Shown here: piece after piece, positions 35,537 to 46,679 of the stretch | Position numbering within the stretch: the first letter of the stretch is position 1 | How the letters are laid out: each line of letters starts with the position of its first letter | Assembly: GCF_024166365.1 (NCBI RefSeq) | Contig: NC_064825.1 | Span: 105,600,480 to 105,664,479, forward strand | Length of the DNA: 64,000 nt | Direction: 5' to 3' | DNA from: Elephas maximus indicus | Lineage: Eukaryota > Chordata > Mammalia > Proboscidea > Elephantidae | Program-made: the position numbers and the translations under genes | The notes under the pieces: generated by a model | What the model saw: the letters and a program-made list of their open reading frames with translations, nothing else | What the model was told of the DNA's origin: nothing | The model's database searches: none

Positions 35537-36664
35537 ACAGGTGTGAATGATCATCCATATTGGATATAGGCAGGAGTATATATATATATATGTTTTCTTC
35601 TTTATTAAATGCATATTTCTGTAGATGGATATATTAAATCCCCTATTATAATGAGAAAACCTGAATCTCCAGAAAAAGGTCCACCAAATCCTATATTAGA
35701 TTTCTCACATATTGGGTGGCCAAAAAAAACAAAAAAACTAGACTCGCTAATCAGATGCCTAGGTTCATAAAATATGTCATCAGTTTCTTTTCAGTCAGTC
35801 TCAATTATATTAGTTGATAATGAATAGAAGATAAAGAATTGCATCCAGAGAGTTACTAGAGGCTAATTCACTGAAAATTAACAGATTGGGATAACAAGAA
35901 GTAGAGACATAGAAGGAAAAATTGCAAAGGTCTGAAGGTATTTTGCAAAAGTATAAAGGAAGCCGTAATCCTACACTTGTTAATTGACCTTGAGTTTACA
36001 AAATTATAAAGGTTAATTAATACGGTCTTTGAATATTAAGAAATATTTAACTCTCTTCCATAGTACTGGTTCATTGGACAAGAATATGAGCCATAAGTTT
36101 TAGAAAAACTAAACAGTACATTTGTGAAAGGAAAACAATTCCAATGTTTAATCAAGTAAGTTTCTTTTCCAGGTAATAGAAATTGTGTGGTGTTCATTTC
36201 CTCAAAAATAACAGTGGAATAACTACCTTCATAAAATCTGAGTACAATAAAGCTACTGATTTCACCAATAATTTTATCTAAATACAGCTAACATCTTGAT
36301 TTTGTGGTGCTTTAAACTTTTCCAAATACTTTTCCATCCTAAGTAGATATTTGAAAACTTATTACAACCCAGAGAGTTAATAGGATAGCTTATTATTATT
36401 ATCATTTTACCAATTGTGAATAAGATGAAAAAAATAGTAAGATTACTTGTTTGAGATATTAGTAGTAAAAAGATTAAAGATCAGTTATCTGAACTGCTGA
36501 GATAGCATTGTCCCATTTACATTGTGATTCTCCTTTACTCAACTTAAAAAAAAAAAAAAGTTACCACCACCGTCACCACCATAATCATCATTCCTATCAT
36601 CATCATGGACTGTGTATCAAATTCTTGTAACATATAAAATATTAATTGAGAAGGGTATACACAT

Positions 36665-37515
36665 TTTTCTAAATTTTATTTGTTATTGTTGTTGAGAATA
36701 TACACAGTAAAACATACACCAATTCAATAAGTTTCTACATGTACAGTTTAGTGACATTGATTACGTTCTTCAACTTGTGCAACCATTCTCACTCTACTTT
36801 TCTAAGTTGTTTCTCCTGTGTTAACATAAGCTCACTGCCCTCTAAGGTTCTTATCTAACCTTTGAGTTGCTAGTGTCAATTTGATCCCATATAGATAGTT
36901 CTTAAAAAAGCATAATGCTCAAGACAGACCTTTTTAGCAAGTAAGCTAAACTATTGTTCTGGCTCAAGATGACTTCAAGGGACATTATTGGTTTAAGGTT
37001 TAAAGGTTATCTTCAGGGTCATAGTTTCAGGGGTTCATCCAGCCTTCTTGGCTCCAGAAAGTCTGGAGTCCATGAGGATTTGAAATTCTATTCTACATTT
37101 TCCCCGTTTTGTTCAGGACTCCTTTATGGAATCTTTGGTCAAAATATTCAGAAATGGTAGCCAGGCATCAGGTAGTTCTTCTGGTCTCAAGCCAAAGGAA
37201 GCAATTGTTTATGGAGGCAAGTAGCCACATGTTCCATATCGTCCTTCTATTCATGACTCTCCTTTTTCCCCTGTTGTTCCAAATAAATAAAGACCAACTG
37301 CTGTGTGTTGGGTGGCTGCTTGCAAGCTTTAAGACACAAGGCACTACACAATGAACTATGACATAGAACAGACACAGTAAACATGTTATTAGGCCAAGTA
37401 ACTGGGATATCCCATAAAACCATGAGCCTATACCTCCAAACCAAGGAACTAAATCCTCTGAGGTGTTTCGTATACACATATAAGGTGTTTGATACATGCA
37501 TTTTACTCATAAAGA
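36665..37515 (-). repeat. L1 3' UTR fragment, antisense (copy C)
   Basis: Paralogue of 1868-2590, but longer and better preserved in its middle (36790-37000). The end block around 37270-37335 (gttccaaataaataaagacc, gctttaagacacaagg) matches the L1 3' UTR. Confidence 0.65.
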
Positions 37516-38198
37516 AAAAAAAAATAAGTGCATAACTGTAGGACATCATGTCAGATGGCAGAAGATGTAAACAGCTGTATGATGTAGAAATATAACTATA
37601 AAACAGGAACTAAAATTGCTTTGTGTACATGTGTGCAATCATAACTAATTTATAGAATGTCACAATGTCAAAAGAGCTGGTAGTTGAAGTTCTTAGGGAC
37701 AGATGCACTAAATAATCTCTTCATGAGAATTGTTGGCTTGAGGATCTGGAGTTGGCAGGATGGGCATTAATGGCTCTGTTGAGAGATGGTCACTTTTCTT
37801 GATAATGCCAGTTGAAAAGTTTAATTATTTCAAACACGTTAGAAAGGACTAAAATTTGCAAACATTAGCCAAACTAATGTGGTCACAATGGAGTGGACTT
37901 TGGGGAATCAAGAAAAAACTCCTGATTTTTCCTTCCCTTTTATCTCATAGATTTTTTTCTTTTAAAATCTGAAGTGGTTTAGGAGTTGCTGTTGGGAGTG
38001 CAGTCATGAAAGAGATGAAATAAACCAGAGCATTAGGCCATAGCTGCTAAAAAGAAGGTAGAAGTATCTCCAAATTAAACTGGTTGAGGTGGGTAGGAGT
38101 TTTCTCTTACATCCTGTGCTCTGGCAGGAAGTTACTAGGGAGAAAACTAAGAGTATGTAAGTTTTCTTTTGTGGAAATGATTTGCATAACTCTACATG

Positions 38199-38549
38199 GG
38201 GGGCATTGGTGGTTCAGTGTTAGAATTCTTGTCTTCCATGCAGGAGACCTGGGTTCAGTCCTTGGCCAATGCACCGCAAGCATAGCCACCAGTCATCTGT
38301 CAGTGTAGGTTTGAATGTTACTATGTTGCTGAACAGGTTTCAGTGGAGCTTCTAGACTAAGATGGACTAGAAAGAACGGCTTGGCTCTCTACTTGTGAAA
38401 AATCAGCTAATGCAATCCCTATGGATCAGAATGGACTGACCCACACAACCAATAATGCAGGTGGCACAGGAAGAGGAGAGTTCCCTTCCTTTCTTTATGG
38501 GGTCACCATGAGTGGGGCTAACTGTACAGCAGCTAACAACAACAATCCC
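38199..38549 (+). repeat. tRNA-Gly-headed SINE with RTE-like body (copy C)
   Basis: Paralogue of 3246-3591. Its head (gggcattggtggttcagtgt ... gggttcagtccttggccaat) is closer to tRNA-Gly. The body carries the same RTE 5'-like words (gagcttctagactaagatgg). Confidence 0.72.
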
Positions 38550-39119
38550 ACATAGGTACATAGTAGGTTTAATAAATATGCTCTCAATGCTCAATGATGT
38601 TCTAAAATAGTATGCATTTATCCGTGCTCTCGTTGAGTTACTCAATAAACACTCATTTTTGATTCACTATTGTCCAGAGAAATCGACTCCAGTGTTTTTA
38701 TTTTTAAGTAATTAATTTATTGTCCAGTATCTGTGATGTAGAATCATAAAAGGATGTTGGTAAATACAAGTATGAAGATTTAGATGACTAATTCATTAAG
38801 GCAACTAATCTTGTATGCTTGCAAGAATATTTAAACCCAAAATTTTAATAGCTTGAATTCTAATTTTTTATAAAGAAAGTGTGGAACAGATCACACTTTT
38901 ATTTATACAACAAGATTATTGTTTAGACATGGAATGGGAAGTTAGATCAATTTACAAGTATGTACTCAAGCATAGTACACTTGAAGCTAGGTATCTCCAA
39001 GTACATCATAAGCTGAAGTGATTGACTTGCCAACGGGGAAACGTAGAGACTTGAAATGTTTCGTAACTGTGTGGCACACACTTAAAACATTAATAATTAA
39101 GCTCGTCATACTACTTTAA

Positions 39120-39514
39120 AAATGTAGTAAAATAAACACAAAAATATTTGTCAATTCAACAATTTCAACATTCATAATTCAGTGACATTAAATACATTCT
39201 TCACCTTGGGCAACCACTACCATTTCCCTTTTACAAATTATTCCACCACCATTAACATAAACTCAATGCCTCCTAGGCAAAAATTATCCTATTCCTCACC
39301 CCCTTAATTACTACTAACCTTTGGCTGCTATATATTTCCATATTTCATAAGTGAGATCATGAAGTCTTTGTCCTTGGGCGACTGACTTATTTCACTCAGC
39401 ATAAAGTTTTCAAGTTTCATCTACGTGTTGTGTTTATCAGGACTTTATATCTCTTTATGACTGAATAATATTGTATGCACCACATTCATCTACTGATGGA
39501 CATTTAGGTTGTCT
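39120..39514 (-). repeat. L1 3' fragment downstream of OR (copy C)
   Basis: Paralogue of 4385-4780. The AATAAA seen on the gene strand in copy A is changed here (plus strand tttata at about 39445). Confidence 0.65.
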
Positions 39515-39527
39515 CTACCTCATCATG
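39515..39527 (+). repeat. SINE target-site duplication, left
   Basis: ctacctcatcatg, identical to 39696-39708. The second copy ends at the base before the OR stop codon. Confidence 0.9.
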
Positions 39528-39695
39528 GAAACTCTGGTGGCATAGTGGTTAAGTGCTACGACTGCTAACCAAAGGGTCGGCAGTTTGAATCCGCCAGGCA
39601 CTCCTTGGAAACTCTATGGGGCAGTTCTACTCTGTCCTGTAGGGTCGCTGTGAGTCAGAATCGACTCGACGGCACTGGGTTTGGTTTGGTTGTGG
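39528..39695 (+). repeat. AfroSINE-type SINE next to the OR stop codon
   Basis: A well-preserved SINE (aaactctggtggcatagtgg ... gagtcagaatcgactcgacg, then the gggtttggtttgg tail) with perfect 13-bp duplications. It is absent from copy A, where the same site reads through to the stop codon. It is therefore younger than the A/C duplication. Confidence 0.92.
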
Positions 39696-39708
39696 CTACC
39701 TCATCATG

Positions 39709-40653
39709 CTACTTTTTAAGAAAAAATTTTCTCAGTGCAGCAATAACGTCCTTGTTTCTAAGGCTGTATATCATGGGATTAAACATCGGAGTCACTGTGG
39801 TGTAGAAAAGAGAGAACAGCTTGTCCATTCCTGCAGAATGATTGGATCTGGGTCTTAAATAGGTGATGGCACCGGATCCAAAGAATAAAACCACAACCAG
39901 CAGGTGGGAAGAACATGTGGAGAAGGCTTTAGCCTGTCCTGAGGCTGTTGGCAGCTTTAAAATGGTGCAAATGATTTTACTGTAGGAGGCAAGTATCAAC
40001 GTAAAAGGGACAGCAACGAAAAACATAGCTACAGCACAGACAGACATCTCATGAACGAAAGTGTCCCCACAGGCCAACTTGATAATGGGAGGGATGTCAC
40101 AAAAGAAGTGGTTAATTTTGTTAGAATCACAAAAATGCAGACAGAAAATCTGAGCTGTTTGCCCTATCTGGACTGGGATGCCAATGACCCAGGAGCCAAC
40201 TGCTAGCTGGACACACATCTTTTGGTTCATGACTAGAAGATAGCGCAGAGGGTTACAAATGGCCACATAGCGGTCATAAGCCATCACTGCCAGGAGGAAA
40301 CATTCAGTGGCTGCCAGCATAAGAAAGAAGCACATTTGGGTGGCACATCCCAGCACAGAAATGCTTCTATCCTGAGTCCAAAGATTCACTAGCATCCTGG
40401 GGAGAATGACAGTTACATAAGAAATTTCCGATAAGGAAAAATTTGCCAGGAAAAAATACATGGGTTTCTGTAATGCGGGATCAAGTCTGGTTAGTATTAT
40501 TATGAGGCTATTTCCAATTATAATAATTATGTAAATGATAGAGAACACTCCAAATAGAAACTCTTGGAGATTTGAAAGGTCAGAAAATCCCAGCAGTAGA
40601 AATCGCATCACTGTAGAGACATTGCCTTCAGCTTTTTCCACTTCGTATTTCAT
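39709..40653 (-). CDS. OR10AG1-like: Olfactory receptor, OR10AG1-like (copy C)
   Basis: 314 residues, intact, the closest paralogue of the gene at 4783-5727 (39 differences by hand count). It has the same landmarks: NVS at 11-13, GN at 47-48, PMYFFLANFS at 64-73, MAYDRYVAIC at 124-133, KAFSTCSSHL at 242-251 and PMIYSLRN at 293-300. Differences cluster in EC2 (HFCDSNK versus HFCNCNQ) and the outer half of TM5, where 8 of 13 residues (206-218) differ. The cytoplasmic end of TM5, IC3 and TM6 up to residue 254 are identical. PLHYPLVMN after the DRY motif is PLRYLLVMN here. Downstream, a SINE starts 13 bases after the stop. A splice acceptor abuts the ATG. An odorant receptor role is from family knowledge. 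The ligand is unknown. Confidence 0.93.
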   Translation of the reverse strand: MKYEVEKAEGNVSTVMRFLLLGFSDLSNLQEFLFGVFSIIYIIIIIGNSLIIILTRLDPALQKPMYFFLANFSLSEISYVTVILPRMLVNLWTQDRSISVLGCATQMCFFLMLAATECFLLAVMAYDRYVAICNPLRYLLVMNQKMCVQLAVGSWVIGIPVQIGQTAQIFCLHFCDSNKINHFFCDIPPIIKLACGDTFVHEMSVCAVAMFFVAVPFTLILASYSKIICTILKLPTASGQAKAFSTCSSHLLVVVLFFGSGAITYLRPRSNHSAGMDKLFSLFYTTVTPMFNPMIYSLRNKDVIAALRKFFLKK

Positions 40654-40683
40654 CTGTAGGAAAGATTAAATCAGAAATACAAG
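40654..40683 (-). other. Splice acceptor abutting the OR ATG (copy C)
   Basis: Minus strand: pyrimidine-rich tract ending CTTTCCTACAG directly before ATG, as in copy A. Confidence 0.6.
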
Positions 40684-41709
40684 TTACTTTGCTTTTCTTG
40701 GCTTTTGTACTCTCACTTGCAAACTGGAGATAGTGTGCCTTACAATTTTTCCAGTTCCCTATAGGAACAAATCCTGTGAATGACAGTTACTCTAAAAAGA
40801 TGGTCAAGTGTATTTTTAAATTATTGCTCAATAAATCCCCAACAAACATTTTCTTTTTTTTTTTTTTCCTGCTAAGAGTTTCCTTATGTTTCCTTGTTTC
40901 TGTTGATGGCATATGTGATTTTAAATTTTGTTATTCACATAAACTTTCAAAATCTCTAAATTTGAAATTATATTCAATGGTAGCAATTATTATTTCATTC
41001 TTTTATTGGCATGCTTCCCTCTCAACTCTGCCTTCCAATGTTATCAATTGAAACTTAATTGTTATTACCCATAGAAATACTCCGTTAGTCATCTATCACA
41101 GTATTGAACCATTTAAATGTAGTTAATAGAAAATGGTGATTTTCCTACAGTATCTCAAAACCCTTGTTTTGCTTTAACATACTGTAAATTGAGGCTATTT
41201 TGTTACAAAACATGATGATGAGTTAACACCAAATGTTATGAACTGATATTTAAACTTTAAATATCTGTTTATATTTCAATGTAAGATCTGTGAAGTCAGA
41301 AGTCATCATTTTTATTCACATTTTGTAGTCAGGCATAAGTTAGAAACAAGTTTACCTAGCATTTATGCTTCAGAAAGCAATTTAACTAGAATGTTCATTT
41401 ATTTATTCTTTATACACACCTGCTGTATAAGAGAAACATTAACCACAACTCATCCATAATATTCTCCTAAATCATTCCATCCTTACTACTTGCTGTCTTC
41501 CTGCCGACCTCAATTGTGCCATTCGGTCTTCTCTCTTGCACACAGTGCATGTTGCACCCACATGAGTGTGTTAGGCTGTGACTGTCAATTTCTATTATGT
41601 ACTTTTCTTACCCCTATTCCTACTTTGTTTCTTATAGGATTCAATATTTTTTTCTGTGCAATGCTTAGAATTTTGTTCAACGAAACATGATTTATTAATA
41701 TCCGTATAA

Positions 41710-41868
41710 CTAAAAAACCAACTCGTTGCCATCAGGTTGATTCCAATTCATAGAGACCCTATAGGACAGAGTAGAGCTGCCCCATAGGGTTTCTAAGGCT
41801 GAAATCTATACAGAAGCAGACTGTTAGTGGGCTCGAACTGCTGACCTTTCAGTTAGCAGTCATATAGC
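41710..41868 (-). repeat. AfroSINE-type SINE, antisense
   Basis: ctaaaaaaccaactcgttgc ... ctgacctttcagttagcagt. Paralogue of 6811-6966. Confidence 0.85.
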
Positions 41869-42149
41869 TTGATTTAATAACTTACTTGCTAGATTATATA
41901 AATGAATCAAATTGGTTGAGTCTTTAGAATAATTTCCAGGTAGTAAGTTTGGCCTCCTACCTAAAGGTGACCTGATTCCCACCATTACTAGATTAAAGAG
42001 TGTAATTTTTTTTTTCCTTTATGTGTGAGTTAAAGAATAATACTCATTTTATTCACTCTTAAAAAATTAGCACATTACCATGTTTTCAGTGAATGCTAGA
42101 TAACTTCCATATTATGTATAAATTAATTTGAAAGTAAATACAGATGGTT

Positions 42150-42355
42150 GTTTTTAGTGGTTAGTTGCGTTGAGTCCATTCTAACTCACGGAAACTCCAC
42201 CTGTTCAGAGTATATCTGTTCCACAGGATTTTTAAGCCTGTGACCTTTTGGAAGCAGATTGCCAGGCCTATCTTTCAAGGCACCTCAGGGTGAATTCAAG
42301 CTGCCAACCATTTGGCTAGTATTCTAGCACTTAACTGTCTGAACCTCCCTGGGAC
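42150..42355 (-). repeat. AfroSINE-type SINE, antisense
   Basis: Paralogue of 7270-7512 without the nested piece. Confidence 0.75.
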
Positions 42356-42416
42356 CTCTCAATAGAGATTAACCTACCAAAAGGAGTCTCACTTATGTCT
42401 GTATACTAAAGTTATT

Positions 42417-42550
42417 AAAACTCTGGTGGTGTAGTGGTTAAGAAGTACAGCTGCTAACAAGAGGTTGGCAGTTCAAATCCACCAGACTCCCCTTGGAATC
42501 CCTCTGGGACGGTTCTATTCTGTCCGATAGGGTTGCCGTGAGTTGGCCTG
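42417..42550 (+). repeat. AfroSINE-type SINE, 3'-shortened
   Basis: aaaactctggtggtgtagtg ... gggttgccgtgagttgg. It lacks the usual gactcgacggca end. The copy A site near 7568 is empty. Confidence 0.8.
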
Positions 42551-43479
42551 CATCATGTCCTACAGGAGACAAAATTGGGACAGTAGGAACATTTGGACAT
42601 TCTGTGGATTTTCTGTGACTAAGTAAAGGAAAAACAAATAGCTGCTTATTTTAGCATCTACAATATTCTAGATTAAATAGTAGAGCATTAAACGGATTTT
42701 CACAATCATTATCTGGCACAGTTCTCCCAATAAAAATTGGATTGTAGGGGATGTTAAAGGTACTGTGAATCTTCAGGACGGTCAGAAACTAGTGTCTAAC
42801 ACACAATGTTAATATGACATGATTTAATTTTTTAGATTGCACAACCCACATTTTCTTTCACTTCACTGTTCTACAAAACTCTAATCACGTTTCACTGACC
42901 TTTGTTATTCAGTCTGGAGCCTAATGCATGGAAAATGGTCAAAACTTTTTTTTAATTTTTGTCACCATTGTGCATCCCCCAACCACACTTGATCTGACCA
43001 TTGCCCTCAGAAACTGTATCCCCATTATTTTGTCTGATTATTTCATAAACTCTTCTCTCAATCTTAGACTCCCTGTCTGCATTATTCCCACTGATCAAGC
43101 AGAGCAGTACACCTGAAAAGAAACCTGAAATTAAGGTCTGAAGAAACAAGAAAAGGAAACAGCTAAGCTTGCAAACAGGAATCTAGTGTCCTACATCTCC
43201 TACAGCTACTGAAATCTTTATTCTATAAAAAGGAGAAAACTATTATGAACACTAAAAATGATTCTCAATGTAAAGCCACTTTTAAAGTAAGAAATATAAT
43301 CATTCACATTCTACCTGGCTTTTGCAAATCTTTAGAAGCTATTATTTATACAACTCAGAAAGAAAATAACTAGATACACATGTTGGCATTTCTATTTTTA
43401 TTCAAACACTTTAGTTTTGTGATCTTCATACTTTGTTTGGGGTAGAGATTTTGTTGTCAACTAAAATATCATTACCAAA

Positions 43480-43630
43480 CGTAAACCCATTGCCATTGAG
43501 CCAATCCTGACTCCTAGTGACCCTATTGAACAGAATAGAACTGCCCCACACAGTTTCCAAGGAGTGTCTGGTATATTCAAACTGTCTAACTTTTGGATAG
43601 CAGCCGAAGCTCTTAACCACCAGGGTTTCC
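43480..43630 (-). repeat. AfroSINE-type SINE, antisense
   Basis: cgtaaacccattgccattga ... gctcttaaccaccagggttt. At the copy A site (near 8515) there is no full element. Confidence 0.85.
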
Positions 43631-43669
43631 AAGCTTCATCAGAGTATATATACATATTCGCCAGAGGAG

Positions 43670-43735
43670 TGTATACATATATATATTATACAAATATGCA
43701 TATATAATATATATATATGCACACACACACATATC
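43670..43735 (+). repeat. TA/CA microsatellite
   Basis: Alternating TA then CA runs between two SINEs. Confidence 0.85.
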
Positions 43736-43770
43736 TATACCTTCATTTAAGAGCAAGTTTAAAACTAAAT

Positions 43771-43934
43771 AAAAACCAAACCAAACCCATTCCCATCGAG
43801 TCAATTCCAACTCATAGTGACCCTGTAGGACAGAGAGAACTGCTCCATAGGTTTTCCAAAGAGTGCCTGGTGGATTCCAACTGCTGACTTTTTCGTTAGT
43901 AGCCATAGTTCTTAACCAGTATGTCACCAGGGTT
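43771..43934 (-). repeat. AfroSINE-type SINE, antisense
   Basis: Full antisense element (accaaaccaaacccattccc ... ccagtatgtcaccagggttt). The flanks are tttaaaac on the left and tttaaaaa on the right. The copy A site near 8605 is empty. Confidence 0.85.
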
Positions 43935-44739
43935 TAAAAATAGAAGATAGGAAATAAATGTTAGAAATTGGTGAATGCAATTCAGGGGAGTTTTTCCTCT
44001 AGTAGAAGTATCTAATGATAAAAAGAAAACAACATATCTTTAGTATTTTCAGATACTCTTTAGTAAACAAATAATTCCTTAGATGGCAGTAGGATACAAA
44101 CACATTTCAATTATATTCATTCACTACCTTGTTCTTTATACATATATATTTTTTTGAGATATGATCCATAGATTTAATACTTGTAAAATATTTAAAACCA
44201 TGCTTACCATAATCAATCAATAAATGTTAGTACTTAGGATAATGATGATAATGATGAAGACTGTAAGTTTTGATAGATTGGCCCATTGTATTACCGAGCT
44301 CTTCTCCTTTTATTCTCATTTCATCCTATAATCATGAAAATAAAAAAAAAAATATCTGAGCAGTGTTTGAAATTAAACAAAAGAAAAAAAAATTTTTAGT
44401 TTTATAAAATTGAATGCTTTCTGCTGATGCTTAAAAGGCAAAGATACACATAAAAATAAATTTGATATTGGACAGAAATAGTTTACGCTTACCTGTTTGA
44501 TTAAGGTAAATTTCATGCTTACCTTTAGTGATTGAGTTCAAAGTCAGAAAACGACAAGATTTTTGTAACAGTTAAATAATTCACTTTTATTAGAACAGGT
44601 TGACCACCTTCTAAAATGTATTCTACTTCCAGAACAAATAGTCCTCTTTAAATAGGAAATTGCCTCTGCCCTGGGGAACAACTCCTTTCCCAGGTTACTT
44701 TCTAATTGAACTAAGCCATTTTGCCCGCCACTCAAGCAG

Positions 44740-45660
44740 TTTGCTACATTAATCAAAACCTTAGGTGTTGAAATTTTGTTGAGAATTCTACTGAATGGAT
44801 AGATTGCTTTAGGTAGTATTAACATCTTAACAACATTAGGTCTTCAATCCATGAGCACAGGATATCCTTCCATTTATTTAGGTCTTCTTTAATGTCTATC
44901 CAGGTCTATACAGGTCTTTTACTCCCTTGGTTGAATTTATCCTGAGTTATTTTATTCTTTTAAATACCATTACAAATATAAATGTTTCCTTAATTTTCTT
45001 TTTAGATTGCTCATTGCTGATGTACAAAAACCCAAGTGATTTTTCTGTAAGGATTTTACCAACAAAGTGAAGAGGCAACCTACAGATTGGGAGAAAATTA
45101 TTGGGAGCCATATATCTGATAAGGGTATAATGTCTAGAATATATAAATAACCCCTACAACTTAACAAAAACACAATTCAACCAAAAAAAATGGAAAAGGA
45201 CTTCAACAGGTATTTCACCGAAAATGTGATACAAATGGTCAATGAGAAAATGAAAAGATGCCTAACATTATTAGTTAATAGTCAAATGCAAGCTAAAATG
45301 ACAATTAGATATTATTTTAGCCCCACAAAGATGGTTATGATTAAAAAAAAACTGAAAATCAATAGGTTTTGGTGAGGATGTGGAAGAAATCAGGACACTT
45401 ACCCTTTGCCTGTAAAATGGTACAGCTGTTGAGGAAACACGTCTGTTAGATCCTCAAAAAGTCACACATAGAATTACCGTATGATACAGCAATTCCAGTT
45501 CTAAGTATATACTCAAAAGTACTGAAAGCAAGACTATTAACAGATAATTTTATACCAGTGTTTATTGCAGCATGATTCGTAATAGCTAAAATTTGGAAAC
45601 AACCTAAATGACCATAAGCAGATGGGTGTGGTACATCCATAAAATGGAACATTACTCAGC
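44740..45660. repeat. Old 5'-inverted L1 fragment (copy C)
   Basis: An antisense ORF2 piece (to about 45045), then a sense ORF2 piece (tatctgataagggtataatg ... cataaaatggaacattactc). Same structure as 9396-9646 plus 17091-18940 in copy A, without the full-length L1. An RTE follows at 45663. Confidence 0.75.
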
Positions 45661-45662
45661 CA

Positions 45663-46678
45663 TAAAGAGAAATGAATAGGAATTGGAATGGGAATTCCAG
45701 AACACTTAATTGTGCTTATGAGGAACCTGTACATATATCCAGAGGCAGTTGTTCAGACAGAACAAGAGGATACTGTGTAGTTTAAAGTCAGCAAATATTG
45801 TGTCATGGCTGTATCCTTTCACCGCACCTATTCAATCTATATGCTGAGCAAATAATCCCAGAATCTGGAGTATATGAAGAAGAAAGGGGCATCAGGATAA
45901 GAGGGAGACTCATTAACAACCTGTGTTATGCAGAAGACACAGCCTTGCTTGCTGAAAATGAAGAGCACTTGAAGCACTTACTGATGATCAAAGACAGTAG
46001 CCTTCAATATGGATTACACCTCAACATAAAGAAAACAAAAATCCTCACAACTGGTCCAATAAGCATCATCATGATAAACAGAAAAAGACTGAAGTTGTCA
46101 AGGATTCACTTTACTTGGATCCACAATCAAGACCCATGGAAACTGCAGTCAAGAAATCAAAAGATGCATTGCATTGGGCAAATCTGCTGCTGCAAAAGGC
46201 CTCCTTAAAGTGTTGAAAAGCAGATGTCAGCTTGAAGACTAAAGTGTACCTGACCCAAGCCATGGTATTTTCAATCGCATCGTATGCATGCTAAAGCTGG
46301 ACAATGAATAAGGAAGACTGAAGAACTAATGTCTTTGAATTTTGGGGTTGGCAAAGAACATTGAATATATCACGGACTGCTAAAAGAATGAACAAATCTG
46401 TCTTGGAGGAAGTGCAACCGGAATGCTCCCTAGAAGCAAGGATGGTGAGACTGCACTTTACCTACTTTGGACATGTTGTCAGGAAGGATCAGTCCATAGA
46501 GAAGCACATCATTCTTGGTAAAGTAGAAGGTCAGCAAAAGAGAGGAAGACCATCAACGAGATGGATTGACACAGTGGTTGCAACAATGGGCGCAAGCATA
46601 ACAACAATTGTGAGCATGGCGCTGGACCGGGCAGTGTTTCGTTCTGCTGTACATAGGGCTGCTATGCATGATTATCTT
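45663..46678 (+). mobile_element. RTE/BovB-like LINE, 5'-truncated
   Basis: It begins inside the RT domain. SPHLFNLYAEQII and LCYAEDTALLAENEE are visible in 45798-46208, with the catalytic box YADD changed to YAED. The 3' segment at 46361-46681 reads ECSLEARMVRLHFTYFGHVVR. The canonical 3' end is lost where the inverted duplication begins at about 46680. It is non-functional. Confidence 0.85.
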
Positions 46679-46679
46679 T

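Larger units (their letters stand above)
32835..45660. repeat. Segmental duplication copy C
   Basis: It aligns with copy A from about position 766 onward, through the OR gene (39709-40653), to the old 5'-inverted L1 (44740-45660). It is interrupted by an RTE (33051-35480) and by several copy-C-specific SINEs. Stretches without a named feature (35540-36660, 37520-38190, 38550-39110, 40700-41700, 41870-42150, 42555-43480, 43935-44740) hold no gene that I can see. A MIR-like stretch lies at about 36330-36470. Confidence 0.85.
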
